In this document: in pieces, positions 6,233-14,421 of the stretch
Layout of the letters: each line of letters begins with the position of its first letter
Numbering within the stretch: the stretch's first letter is position 1
Source: JAGBWK01 sp964544595
GTDB lineage: Bacteria > Bacteroidota > Bacteroidia > Bacteroidales > Muribaculaceae
Assembly (NCBI GenBank): GCA_964544595.1
Contig: CAZJBM010000041.1
Span: 1-17,317, forward strand
Reading direction: 5' to 3'
Length of the DNA: 17,317 bases
Position numbers and translations under genes: made by a program
The notes under the pieces: generated by a model
The model's input: the letters and a program-made list of their open reading frames with translations, nothing else
The model's database searches: none
What the model was told of the DNA's origin: nothing

Positions 6233-8636
6233 TTATTTGCACTCTGAGCCGCGAGAGCCTGAATCGCGAAGCCCTTCCGATAATGCTTAGAGTCAACTCA
6301 GTCGAGGGTATCCCCGCGACGCGCAATACCAATGGCCCGCTGACTCTGCCGAGAAGTCTGACGCGCGACAACGCGATCGACCCGCAAGTCACTTCCACGA
6401 TAAGGTCGGCGGATTCGGCTTCGATCGAGAGCGAAACAGCCGATGGCCTGTAAGGTATCATCGACCCGCTATTCGCTGGTAAGTCGACCGTCAGCGAATA
6501 CTTCACGCCGACCGTCGCTGATCCAGCCGATGCGCGCGGGATTTTGTGGCCAAACGGTATAACCCTCATCACATCGGAATCAGTCTGATCGGCCAAATGG
6601 AGTTCATTGTTATCCATATCCCAAAACATTGGCGCGCTATCAGGTTCACGCTCTGTCTCGAAATAAGGGAGATTAGAGAAAGTGGTCAACGAGCCTCGCG
6701 TAAGGCCAATCAGGTCGCCCGACGCGCGGGCGATGAGAGGATAGCGGTCGAGCGTTGTCGCGACCACGCTCCGCACCGACTCCACCACCCGCGAATCGAG
6801 CGGGTGAATCGTGGAGAACTCTCCCGAGCGCGTAAGATTAGCGAGAAGTATTCCCTCAGAGGAGAATACAAACACTCGCCTGAGAGAAAAATCCCAAGCT
6901 CCCCCTCGTCTGTCGGCCGCTTTCACTACCACTATGCTTCCATTGGATATACGAGCCGAGTCGCTAATGCTCAATGGCGAACGCGTTGGGGCGGTCAGCA
7001 GCGATGAGGCGAATGTCTCAGGCTCGTTGACTTGCGCGGGTTGCGCGAAATCCTCGTCGACCGGGGTTAGCGCTATTGGAGTCGACGTAGGGGAAGCGTA
7101 GTATGAAAAACGTCCATCGGCCGAAGGAGTGAGCTGAAATTCCGCGCCGAAATTCTCATCCCCTACTTTCACGCGAATCTTCATCAACGATATATCGGGA
7201 GCCGGATATGAAATAATCGGCGAGAGCAACCGAGGGGCATACCCGATTCCCGACGACAGGGCCACCAAGCGTCGCTCTCCCCCCGCGGTCTCGGCTACGA
7301 CGCTTGCTCTCCATGGGGCGGTCGAGTCGGAGGAAAGGGCCACCGCGAAATGCTCAATCGGGTAGCCGTTGAAGCGATGCGCTGAAATGTTTCCCCAGAC
7401 CACTGTCTCCCCTGCCACGTCGGCAGTCGCGGCGCTGAATCGATGAGGCAGCGAGGCCAACACCTTTATGCGCGGCAACCGCGTAGCGCGTTTCCCTATC
7501 GCGGCGTCGACCTCGGCTATCTGTTTCTCCGCGGTTAAAGTCGCCGAAGCGGGCCTGACTTCTACGCTTATCTTCGATGAAGCCCTAAACGGGTCATTGA
7601 CCGCGGCGACCTCCCTGAAAAGCGAATCGGCATGATTGAAGACCGATTTTAGTTTCTCGGCCACCAACAAATCGGCTCTTGCCATAGTGACCGAGGCTCC
7701 CGGCATGAAGAAATGCAGCCTCATTCCCGACACCCCTTCCCTACTGATAATATTGGCCGCTTCGCCGGAGTAATTCACAGGATGAATCGGAGGGGTCGCC
7801 TCGACCACAAGGCGGCGCACCTCGGGCCATGCGTCGGAATTATAATTTGGGACAGTCGTCAGGCGCGTGCGGAAAACGTTGCCGCGGATAGCGAATGAAT
7901 TTCGGCGCGACCCGTCGTCGGCAAGATAAGTCGCCATCTGCTCCATGCCCTGGAAGCCGCTTTGAGCCGACACGACGACAGGAGCTGACACGAACAGCAA
8001 TCGGCCGTCGGCGTCCTCCATGCGGTAACGCGCGAGAAAAGGCTGCAGTGAATATCCTGAGGCCCCCGCGGCAAAAGCGAGGCGTGAATACGCTTTAAGC
8101 AAATCCGCGGTCAACGCCTCGGCGTCAGCCTCAGCGAGCGAAGCGGAGCGCGCGTCGCGCTGCGCCTTCAATGCCCGCTGCTCGACATCTACAGTGAGTT
8201 GCATCTCGCTATATGCCTCGAATCGGAGCATCGGCAAGCGGTGGCCTTGCGCGCGCAATTCACATCGGCCGCGGTCGTCAATCGTCAGCATCTCCACTCC
8301 GTAGGTCGTGGAAATGGCAATCAACGAATCGCTTATCTCCACGCCTGCGAGATATTTACCTGAAAGCGTTCCTACGACCACCTCTTCATCCGACGGCGGC
8401 CTCACGGCCACTACCTGCGAGCCGCTTGCCGACAGGCGAAGTGATATTAACCCGACCGCATGATGATTAACCTCTGCGATGACCTTAGTGTTTGGCCCGA
8501 CACCGATTGGACGGGCCAGGCAAAGCGAACCGTCGCGGTCTACACGGCGCAGATTCGCGCATAGATTAGCCGAGCAGCAGCCTATCGACTCGCCCAACAG
8601 CGGAAACCGCCTGATTTCAATAGAGTTACTTGTCAT
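6186..8636 (-). CDS. Large unrecognised protein; C-terminus altered by MITE insertion
   Basis: I cannot assign this 816-codon reading frame to a family. There is no signal peptide or transmembrane segment. It is rich in short beta strands separated by Ala/Ser/Arg-rich turns, with a helical stretch at about residues 150-190. The opening (RRFPLLGESIG, then NLRRVDRDGSL) and the later ARYRMEDADGRLLFVSAPVVV region resemble, in general style only, large Bacteroidales phage-type structural proteins; this is a weak impression. The last 14 residues (ACPIKSIKAEAVSH) and the stop are encoded by the inverted repeat of the 222-bp element. Removing that element with one TTA restores a reading ending QIRE-stop. 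A promoter (8655-8682) lies 18 bases upstream of the ATG, so it is a single-gene unit. Confidence 0.85.
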   Translation of the reverse strand: MTSNSIEIRRFPLLGESIGCCSANLCANLRRVDRDGSLCLARPIGVGPNTKVIAEVNHHAVGLISLRLSASGSQVVAVRPPSDEEVVVGTLSGKYLAGVEISDSLIAISTTYGVEMLTIDDRGRCELRAQGHRLPMLRFEAYSEMQLTVDVEQRALKAQRDARSASLAEADAEALTADLLKAYSRLAFAAGASGYSLQPFLARYRMEDADGRLLFVSAPVVVSAQSGFQGMEQMATYLADDGSRRNSFAIRGNVFRTRLTTVPNYNSDAWPEVRRLVVEATPPIHPVNYSGEAANIISREGVSGMRLHFFMPGASVTMARADLLVAEKLKSVFNHADSLFREVAAVNDPFRASSKISVEVRPASATLTAEKQIAEVDAAIGKRATRLPRIKVLASLPHRFSAATADVAGETVVWGNISAHRFNGYPIEHFAVALSSDSTAPWRASVVAETAGGERRLVALSSGIGYAPRLLSPIISYPAPDISLMKIRVKVGDENFGAEFQLTPSADGRFSYYASPTSTPIALTPVDEDFAQPAQVNEPETFASSLLTAPTRSPLSISDSARISNGSIVVVKAADRRGGAWDFSLRRVFVFSSEGILLANLTRSGEFSTIHPLDSRVVESVRSVVATTLDRYPLIARASGDLIGLTRGSLTTFSNLPYFETEREPDSAPMFWDMDNNELHLADQTDSDVMRVIPFGHKIPRASAGSATVGVKYSLTVDLPANSGSMIPYRPSAVSLSIEAESADLIVEVTCGSIALSRVRLLGRVSGPLVLRVAGIPSTELTLSIIGRASRFRLSRLRVQIRACPIKSIKAEAVSH

Positions 8637-8654
8637 AAAAAAAGTTTTTTATGA

Positions 8655-8682
8655 CAAAGGTATTAGGCGCTTTTACCTACAA
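8655..8682 (-). promoter_or_regulatory. Promoter of the 816-codon gene
   Basis: On the minus strand TACCTTTG (8662-8655) matches the Bacteroidota -7 box exactly. A TTG (8682-8680) lies 17 bases upstream, slightly closer than the usual 19-21. The start codon is 18 bases downstream. Confidence 0.65.
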
Positions 8683-8704
8683 TCGGCGAAAAAGCGATTC
8701 GCGT

Positions 8705-8740
8705 TTAGAGCCTGCCCCATAAAATATATTAAGGCTCTAA
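8705..8740. repeat. 36-bp palindromic relic of the MITE end
   Basis: TTAGAGCCT (8705-8713) and AGGCTCTAA (8732-8740) form a perfect 9-bp inverted repeat around an 18-base loop. Positions 8708-8734 match the MITE terminal repeat at 24 of 27 positions (GAGCCTGCCCCATAAAATAT...). Both ends and the TTA/TAA flanks are present, but the interior is missing. It sits 27 bases after the DHHW stop codon and may act as that gene's terminator-like hairpin. Confidence 0.7.
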
Positions 8741-8766
8741 GCCTCGGCTTGTCCGTTAATCCCCGG

Positions 8767-10356
8767 CTACTCGGCTGCAGCGGGCTCGGAAGGCTCGGCC
8801 GGGACAGGAGCAGGCTCGGCGGGTTTAGAGGCCGGAGCCGCATCCGGAGCGGGGTCTTGAGGAGCTTCGACGTTAATCTCCGGCTTAGGCTGCTGGGCGT
8901 CTTTGCGCGAGCGGCCTGAGTCGGTTTTCTCATTCTCGGGCTTGCCTAAACCCTGAATTGCCGGGGGAGCGGTAAATGTGTTGTCACCCTGAGTGAGAAA
9001 TCGTTCGCAGGCCGAGGCCGCACTTCCCGAGTAGGCGTTGAAGATATTGAACGCGAAAACGAGATCGGTGATACGGTTCTCGGCGCAATACTTCTTGATA
9101 TTGTGAGAGAAGTAGCGGAAGTCAACCACGTGGATCTCCTCAAACGAGTAGAACAGGAACGACGGGATCGGGTTGCCGTAACTGTCTTTGATAATAACAA
9201 CCCTACGGCCGTTTTTAGTCCCGGTCTCGACTTTCGCAAGCAGCTGGTCGCCACCCATAAACGTGCAATAGGCCGCGCCGCTACCGTCCTTGAAATGCTT
9301 GAAAAACTCTGATTTGAAGGGGCTCCCCTCTCCTATCACCTTATACTGGCTGTTGACCTTATAAATGCGGAAAGTGGTGGTGTAATCTACCTGCGTGGGC
9401 TTGTAGTACACGAAGTCCTCAGGCGACTCTTTTACGGCAATATCCTTTGAGTAGCCATACATAGTGCCGACGTATCCGTGTACCACCTTCTTCTCGTAGC
9501 CGTTGTCGAGCGTGCGGAAAGGCACTCCGGCCGTGCGGGCAAATTGCTGCGCCGCGTAGTAAGCTCCGAGAGGGGCCCAGTGATGGTCGGTGCGCAAGTA
9601 AATATCCTCAGCCGCATGAGCCTTGAGGGCATTGTAGACGTCGACATACTTTACCGTGGGCCCTACTGTGGCCTTGATATTGTCGAGAGTGGTAATCTGA
9701 GGCTTTGACGCCGACTTAGCTTTCTCCGGCAGATAATATTCGGTGGCGATCGGCGCGATCATTGTATATATCTTCACGCCAGGCATCTCAGCCGCGTAGC
9801 GCTGCGCCGTGCGCACGAGCTTATCACCACCCTTCACGCCGCCGTAGGCCATAAGGGCGCGGGCAGTGGGTGCGGTGCCGAGCACCACTATACCCTTATG
9901 CGCGATCTTCGACACTCCGTCGGGAGCCGTATAGTCGGGCACATCGGCGAGCTCGTCGTCGATTGCCGAGGCCGTATCGATAGCATCCGCGGCGGGAGCA
10001 TCCTCGCTCTCGGCGGCATGAAACGAAATCGCGTCCTCGCCCCCAACATTGAGGCGCATCGCGTCGCGGGTCTTCATGCTGAGGCCCATCAGCATATCGC
10101 GGTAAGGCTCGCTGTCGTTAAACCAGTGAGACAAATCTGAGGCGTATTCGCTGCTGAGCAAGCGGTCGACCGTGAATTGGGGCGGCGTGGCCAATTCGCG
10201 CTTCTCAAGCTCTGAAAAGGTAGAGCGGGGGAAGAAGAGAAACACAAACGCGATGACGGCGAAAACTCCCGCCGTCAGAAATATGTAGAGCTTGGCGCCG
10301 GCTTTGGCCGAGGCTGGTTTCGACGCCGCGCGCGGGGTTGATATAGTAGTTTCCAA
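8767..10356 (-). CDS. DHHW-family (AlgJ/AlgX-like) membrane-anchored protein of an O-acylation system
   Basis: This 529-residue protein has one N-terminal membrane segment (residues 22-42) and the rest periplasmic. The diagnostic motif TDHHW lies at 256-260 (YLRTDHHWAPLGAYY), and a likely catalytic Ser motif IKDSYGNP follows at 389-396. DHHW proteins are SGNH-like partners of MBOAT acyltransferases and pass acyl groups to exported polysaccharide. An acidic insert (about 107-146) precedes the core. The C-terminus (about 463-529) is a Pro/Ala/Glu-rich low-complexity tail (EPAPVPAEPSEPAAAE) not required by the family. The predicted start is TTG at 10356; no in-frame ATG precedes the membrane segment, so the start is less certain than the body. 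It lies 39 bases after the MBOAT gene, probably in one operon. Confidence 0.9.
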   Translation of the reverse strand: METTISTPRAASKPASAKAGAKLYIFLTAGVFAVIAFVFLFFPRSTFSELEKRELATPPQFTVDRLLSSEYASDLSHWFNDSEPYRDMLMGLSMKTRDAMRLNVGGEDAISFHAAESEDAPAADAIDTASAIDDELADVPDYTAPDGVSKIAHKGIVVLGTAPTARALMAYGGVKGGDKLVRTAQRYAAEMPGVKIYTMIAPIATEYYLPEKAKSASKPQITTLDNIKATVGPTVKYVDVYNALKAHAAEDIYLRTDHHWAPLGAYYAAQQFARTAGVPFRTLDNGYEKKVVHGYVGTMYGYSKDIAVKESPEDFVYYKPTQVDYTTTFRIYKVNSQYKVIGEGSPFKSEFFKHFKDGSGAAYCTFMGGDQLLAKVETGTKNGRRVVIIKDSYGNPIPSFLFYSFEEIHVVDFRYFSHNIKKYCAENRITDLVFAFNIFNAYSGSAASACERFLTQGDNTFTAPPAIQGLGKPENEKTDSGRSRKDAQQPKPEINVEAPQDPAPDAAPASKPAEPAPVPAEPSEPAAAE

Positions 10357-10395
10357 GAGAGTATGTTGTTAGAAATGATTAGTAAGCAACGTTAA

Positions 10396-11853
10396 TCAGA
10401 ATCGTGTGTAGATAAAGGCATTGTTGGTGGCGCCGACCAGCAGAGCAACGCTCACGACGAGTATCGTCAGCGAAATCGAGGCGCGCATCACGGCCGCGGC
10501 GTAGGCTCCGGCCGACGAGCTCCCCCCAACGGGGTCTATCACGAAACGCTCAAACCATCGGCGCAGAGGCAGGCAGAGCAACAAGCCAGCGATCCAAAGC
10601 CAGAAATAATCGAATATCGCCGATTGCTCCACAAATGTGAATTCCGTGCCGTTGAAGCCGAACAAAGCCTTATAGAATTTCCCGACATTGCTCATGTCGT
10701 CGAAGTAGAAAAGCCCCCAGCCTATCACCACAAGCAGCAGCGCGTAGACATTCCATAGCGGAGAGATGAGTTTGCGCTTGCGGTCGTTGCGGAATATGGT
10801 GTACTTCTCGATTACCACAATCATGCCGTAATAGAGACCCCAGAGGATGAAATTCCAGCTCGCGCCGTGCCACATACCCGTCAGGAACCATACGGTCATC
10901 AGGTTAAACAGTTGACCCGAGCGGTTACCGCCCATCGGTATGTAGACGTAGTCGCGGTAGAAACTACCGAGCGATATATGCCAGCGGCGCCAGAAATCGG
11001 TCACCGAGTTGCAGCAATAGGGATGGTTGAAGTTCTCGCAGAAGTGAAAGCCCACGCAACGGCCTATACCGATAGCCATGTCGGAATAGCCTGAGAAATC
11101 GAAATATATCTGCAACGCGAACGCTAATATGCCGATCCAGGCGCCCCAGAGCGTGAGATTGTCGAGACCGTTAACCAGAAATTGCTCCGCAAGCTCAGAG
11201 AACACATTGGCGAGTATCACCTTCTTGCCGAGACCTATCACAAATCGATAGAGGCCGTCGGCAAAGTCGACCGACGACACGCTGCGGTCGTGTATCTCAT
11301 GGGCGATAGTGCCATAACGCACTATCGGCCCGGCGATTAGCTGCGGGAACAGGGCGATATAAAGAAGCAGGTCGAAGAAATTGCGCTGAACGGGGGCCTC
11401 TTTGCGATAGACGTCGACGAGATAGCTTATCGACTGAAACACGTAGAACGATATGCCTATCGGCAATGCTAAGCGGGGGGTGTCGAGATTATATCCGAGG
11501 TCGGAAAGTATGTCGCCGAAAAATCCGAGATACTTAAACGTTCCGAGCAGGCCCAGATTGAGTATCACGCCTACGGTCAACGCGAACTTACGAAATCTCA
11601 GATACGCCACAGCGAGCCCCGACAGATAGTTTATCAGTACGCACGCCAGCATCAGAAGCACGTAGATCGGCTCACCCCATGCGTAAAAAAGCAGGGAGAA
11701 TATCACCAGGGCGGTGTTTCGGAGCGCGAAAGAGGGTTTAGCCCCCGGCGCGTCGCTCGACAACAACCGCTTATCAGCCCACCCCGCCACGACATAAAGC
11801 AGCGCGAAGGCCGGGATAAAAGCGAACAGGAAGAAAAGATCTGAAAAGACCAT
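10396..11853 (-). CDS. MBOAT-family O-acyltransferase (AlgI/PatA-like)
   Basis: This 485-residue polytopic inner-membrane protein has about ten hydrophobic segments. It carries the hallmark AlgI-like motifs: LPIGISFYVFQSISYLVDVYR region (130-150), FDFSGYSDMAIGIGR (251-265), DFWRRWHISLGSFYRDYVYIP (286-306), and TGMWHGASWNFILWG (325-339) with the conserved catalytic His329. Such proteins transfer acyl groups, usually acetyl, across the membrane to a periplasmic acceptor working on polysaccharide or peptidoglycan. The next gene, a DHHW protein, and the upstream SGNH hydrolase complete the expected set. The acceptor glycan cannot be deduced here because no glycan biosynthesis genes are in the window. 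Confidence 0.95.
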   Translation of the reverse strand: MVFSDLFFLFAFIPAFALLYVVAGWADKRLLSSDAPGAKPSFALRNTALVIFSLLFYAWGEPIYVLLMLACVLINYLSGLAVAYLRFRKFALTVGVILNLGLLGTFKYLGFFGDILSDLGYNLDTPRLALPIGISFYVFQSISYLVDVYRKEAPVQRNFFDLLLYIALFPQLIAGPIVRYGTIAHEIHDRSVSSVDFADGLYRFVIGLGKKVILANVFSELAEQFLVNGLDNLTLWGAWIGILAFALQIYFDFSGYSDMAIGIGRCVGFHFCENFNHPYCCNSVTDFWRRWHISLGSFYRDYVYIPMGGNRSGQLFNLMTVWFLTGMWHGASWNFILWGLYYGMIVVIEKYTIFRNDRKRKLISPLWNVYALLLVVIGWGLFYFDDMSNVGKFYKALFGFNGTEFTFVEQSAIFDYFWLWIAGLLLCLPLRRWFERFVIDPVGGSSSAGAYAAAVMRASISLTILVVSVALLVGATNNAFIYTRF

Positions 11854-11924
11854 CGGTTAATTTACAGTTTTGAGAATTACTTTTTTTGCGATATTGATTG
11901 GTTATCTGGCATCTTTGCAGCGGC

Positions 11925-13157
11925 TCAATCGCTCATTTTGAGGGCATCGAGTATCGCTTCATAAAGGAAATCGGCATGGAGACGGTAACCTGCCGACGTG
12001 AGATGGATATGGTCGGTGCGCATAAGGCCGCCGTCGACCCATCGGCGCGACGCTCCCTCTCCTCCCGCTACGGCATACCAATCGTAGACAGCAATTTTGT
12101 TGCGCTTAGCGTAGTCGAGTATCTGATTTCGGAGCGGCGCGATTTCTTTCACCACCTGACGCTGCTTAATCTTCTGGTTTACAGTGCGGAGCTTACCGCG
12201 CCGTCCCTTCACCTGCTTTTTGACCGTCACTGTGCGCGGATATTGTATCTCCATCGGGGTGACGAGCAGAAATTCCGCATCGGGATTGGCCGACCGCAGC
12301 TCCGTGACTAAATGGTCGAGAGTGCGGGCAAACCGCTCCTGCGAGAAGTTGTTGTATGAATCGTTGGTGCCGAGCGCGAGAATTATCAGGTCGGGATAAA
12401 GCCGCGCCACGCCCTTGCCTAAATCGGGAATACGGTTGTACATGGCCATGTCTGATCCGCCATTGCCTATCACGTTGTAAACTACGCCGGGATTGCCGTC
12501 GGTAAGCATAGCGCAATGGAGTATGAAATTGTCGGCCGGGCGCATGTGCAAGGTTATCTCGCGGAGAGGGCGGTCGAGCGTTACGGCGGTCCAACCGTCG
12601 CGGCTATGCTCCACAACGAAGTCGAGCTGACGCCCATCGCTGTCGGTCACATTAGTGATCTCGACGTCGCCTGCGTGAAATATCTGCACGTCGTCGAAAT
12701 CGGCCGTCGTCGTCGCTACCGTGAGATCGGTTTCAGGCTGCAACGACCGGAGCGCCGTGCCGCTGAAGCCCATTGTGTGGGGCCAGGGATAGCGCAGGAA
12801 TTTGGCCGGGCTCCACGACCCGCTGCTCGACAGGGTGTAGTCTGAGGGCTGATAGGTGCCGCTGAGTTTGAGCGGCGAAATCAGTCCGCGGCCGCCGCCA
12901 CCGAAGCGTGACTGAAACTTTTCGCGCAGCCTCATGGTCGGGGTCTCGGCCTGAAGGTGAGAGTCGCCGATATGCACTATCGACACCGTGCGCGAGTCGG
13001 CATTGGCGAGAGCTTCGCCCAGTCGGCTCCAATCGGCTCCGTTAAGCTCAATAGCCACGTTGCGGGCAAGGGAGTCGGAAGGTGAATCTGAGGCCCTGAG
13101 AGAGAGAGACATCAGCGACATTATCATCGCCAATATTTTATACTGTATACAACGCAT
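11925..13157 (-). CDS. Periplasmic SGNH/GDSL-type hydrolase or acyltransferase
   Basis: This 410-residue protein has an N-terminal export signal (hydrophobic residues about 8-21, cleavage near LRAS). All SGNH blocks are present: IGDSH with catalytic Ser66 (block I), Asn232 in IGNGGSD (II), GTND with Asn265 (III, 263-266), and TDHIH with Asp382 and His385 (V). Residues about 90-225 are an inserted beta-rich domain, likely carbohydrate-binding, between blocks I and II. A basic loop (VKKQVKGRRGKLR, 312-324) is unusual. It could acetylate or deacetylate the same glycan as the downstream MBOAT-DHHW pair. It is 71 bases upstream of the MBOAT gene, with no clear promoter or terminator in the gap, so an operon is likely. 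Confidence 0.9.
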   Translation of the reverse strand: MRCIQYKILAMIMSLMSLSLRASDSPSDSLARNVAIELNGADWSRLGEALANADSRTVSIVHIGDSHLQAETPTMRLREKFQSRFGGGGRGLISPLKLSGTYQPSDYTLSSSGSWSPAKFLRYPWPHTMGFSGTALRSLQPETDLTVATTTADFDDVQIFHAGDVEITNVTDSDGRQLDFVVEHSRDGWTAVTLDRPLREITLHMRPADNFILHCAMLTDGNPGVVYNVIGNGGSDMAMYNRIPDLGKGVARLYPDLIILALGTNDSYNNFSQERFARTLDHLVTELRSANPDAEFLLVTPMEIQYPRTVTVKKQVKGRRGKLRTVNQKIKQRQVVKEIAPLRNQILDYAKRNKIAVYDWYAVAGGEGASRRWVDGGLMRTDHIHLTSAGYRLHADFLYEAILDALKMSD

Positions 13158-13193
13158 TAGAGAGTGTCAAAGAATCTGGTTGAAAAAACGTCG

Positions 13194-13201
13194 CGAAGAT
13201 A
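13194..13201 (-). promoter_or_regulatory. Probable -7 box of the SGNH-MBOAT-DHHW operon
   Basis: TATCTTCG on the minus strand matches TAnnTTTG at all but one fixed position and lies 36 bases upstream of the ATG at 13157. No well-placed TTG is found at -33, so this is a moderate call. Confidence 0.4.
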
Positions 13202-13319
13202 CGAATTTTTAATCAAATCGCCCCTCTCTTTCCCGCGTATTTAACTTCAATAAAAAATAATTAAGTAAGTTTCGTTAATTTGTTAATATTAAGATTCAAA
13301 ATCGATTAATGTTTAACCC

Positions 13320-13358
13320 GTCCAACTTTTGGGGGTCACTTCACATGGAGCAGCCACC
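13320..13358. repeat. Left inverted repeat of the island (solo IS3-like end)
   Basis: GTCCAACTTTTGGGGGTCAC and the following CTTCACATGGAGCAGCC form an imperfect inverted copy of 17209-17248. The first 24 positions have two differences, and the remainder needs only small indels. The outer part has the form of an IS3-family right end (GTCCAACTTTTGGGG..CA). No transposase body lies to its left, so it is a solo or remnant end. Confidence 0.65.
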
Positions 13359-13441
13359 CCAAACATCAACGCAAACATCTAAGTGGCAACCGAATATGGA
13401 GCGTGCGTCTTTAGCCCCGCGAAAGAGAAACAGGCGATGTG

Positions 13442-13471
13442 TCTCCGAACAGTAGGGCGGTCTCCATGGAA
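13442..13471 (-). repeat. 30-bp dispersed repeat, copy 1
   Basis: Aligns without gaps to 17199-17228 in the same orientation, 23 of 30 identical (core GTAGGGC, then CTCCAT.GAA on the plus strand). Unlike the copy at 17199, it is not joined to an IS end. Its role is unknown. Confidence 0.5.
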
Positions 13472-13546
13472 CAGCCTCCTGACTCTCAAGGCAATACCTG
13501 TCGCACTTTAAACAACCATGGAGTGTTAAATCCTCTACACGTCATT

Positions 13547-14245
13547 TTATTTATATGGAATTCTCCAGCCGTTTTCTTCCCGCTCCATCATGTAAAGGTC
13601 GGGACAGATAAACTCTTCCTTGAAAAAGTCCCAGGTGGGATTCGGGCCTGCGTCAGTAAAAATAAATGCTACGAACGCTCCGACTAATTTGCCGTTCTTT
13701 ACCGGAAATGTCCATCCTGTCATTCTCCATTGGCGAAGAAGAATAAGAGGATATTTTGGACCAACAAATTCCTCTACGCCGACTTGGCCGCCGGTCTCCT
13801 CGAAATCTGATTCTATAACTTCTTCAAATAGATACGTTCTGTTATCTGTCTTCATTGAATAGTCCCATCGGTCTGGTCCCTCAAGCTTGAAGCCGGTCTG
13901 CCTTTCGGCATCATTGGCGAAGACTTTTATTACATAATCATATTTCATAGGATACATCAATCCAAGCTCAACATTAAGTAAGCTGGCACCTGCTTCACGC
14001 GTTACCCTATAAAATCTGTAGTTATCAACGACTGAATCGGCATAGAACTTCGTGTGTCTCAGTAAAGGGGTTATTGCCGAATCTTGAAGGATATCAAGTA
14101 ACTTATGCAAATCTGTATTGGCGATTATTGAGTCCATTTTGAGGAACAGGGAATTGTCGGTCGGGCGCACCTCCGGGTAATAATAAGTTCTCGACATTGC
14201 CCCGATTGGAATGAGCATCATCAATAAGACAAGTTTTTTTAACAT
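13547..14245 (-). CDS. Exported protein of unknown function
   Basis: The frame is open upstream to 14473, but I choose the ATG at 14245. It begins MLKKLVLLMMLIPIGAMSRT, a standard Sec signal, and the extra upstream codons overlap a promoter and a separate short ORF. The mature protein of about 214 residues has alternating beta strands and several aromatic-rich segments (YYYPEVRP, RQWRMTGWTFPV, WDFFKEEF) and ends NGWRIPYK. No lipobox and no known domain are seen. It is the last gene of the AT-rich island and is preceded by an unusually long leader (about 190 bases) containing a perfect promoter, a 23-codon ORF and nested hairpins. I do not assign a function. Confidence 0.8.
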   Translation of the reverse strand: MLKKLVLLMMLIPIGAMSRTYYYPEVRPTDNSLFLKMDSIIANTDLHKLLDILQDSAITPLLRHTKFYADSVVDNYRFYRVTREAGASLLNVELGLMYPMKYDYVIKVFANDAERQTGFKLEGPDRWDYSMKTDNRTYLFEEVIESDFEETGGQVGVEEFVGPKYPLILLRQWRMTGWTFPVKNGKLVGAFVAFIFTDAGPNPTWDFFKEEFICPDLYMMEREENGWRIPYK

Positions 14246-14280
14246 GATTTTTTTATTACAATAGTTCGACATATACAAAT

Positions 14281-14340
14281 GAATCGCCAAATCGTTAATT
14301 ATAAAGTAAATATCAAAAGATACGCACGTATCGGCGATTC
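14281..14340 (-). promoter_or_regulatory. Nested hairpins in the leader of the gene at 14245
   Basis: On the plus strand GAATCGCC (14281-14288) pairs with GGCGATTC (14333-14340). Just inside, GATACG-CA-CGTATC (14319-14332) forms a perfect 6-bp stem. In the minus-strand transcript the inner hairpin is followed at once by UUUUGAU, like a weak terminator. The outer stem would wrap it together with the AU-rich stretch behind it. It begins 9 bases after the stop codon of the short upstream ORF, an arrangement compatible with attenuation. Confidence 0.4.
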
Positions 14341-14349
14341 TCAATGACT

Positions 14350-14421
14350 TCACCCGGCTGTCGCGCCATGGAGGTCGCACAGCGTGCCGGTCACGTTGCC
14401 GTATGTAGAGAGACGTTTCAT
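14350..14421 (-). CDS. Possible 23-codon upstream ORF (leader peptide)
   Basis: ATG at 14421 opens a 23-codon frame (MKRLSTYG... to ...GATAG) ending with TGA at 14352-14350. The ATG lies about 22 bases after the -7 box, close behind the expected transcription start. At the second cassette (17094-17150) an ATG occurs at the identical place and opens a different short frame. The peptide has no signal or domain. It could be a translated leader, or the ATG may simply be part of a duplicated promoter block. Confidence 0.3.
   Translation of the reverse strand: MKRLSTYGNVTGTLCDLHGATAG

Larger units (their letters stand above)
13158..13546. other. 389-bp gene-free stretch at the edge of the AT-rich island
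   Basis: No credible gene is seen. It holds the likely promoter box for the SGNH gene (13194-13201), an AT-rich block (about 13205-13315), the left inverted repeat of the island with an IS3-like end (13320-13358), and a 30-bp repeat (13442-13471). The remaining bases look like remnants of insertion events, but I cannot reconstruct them. Confidence 0.6.

Noticed and set aside
8673..8933. 86-codon minus-strand frame overlapping the DHHW 3' end and the palindrome
   Set aside because: It is a shadow of the Pro/Ala/Glu tail in another frame, joined to the repeat end. A similar string (FMGQAL) arises wherever this terminal repeat is translated.
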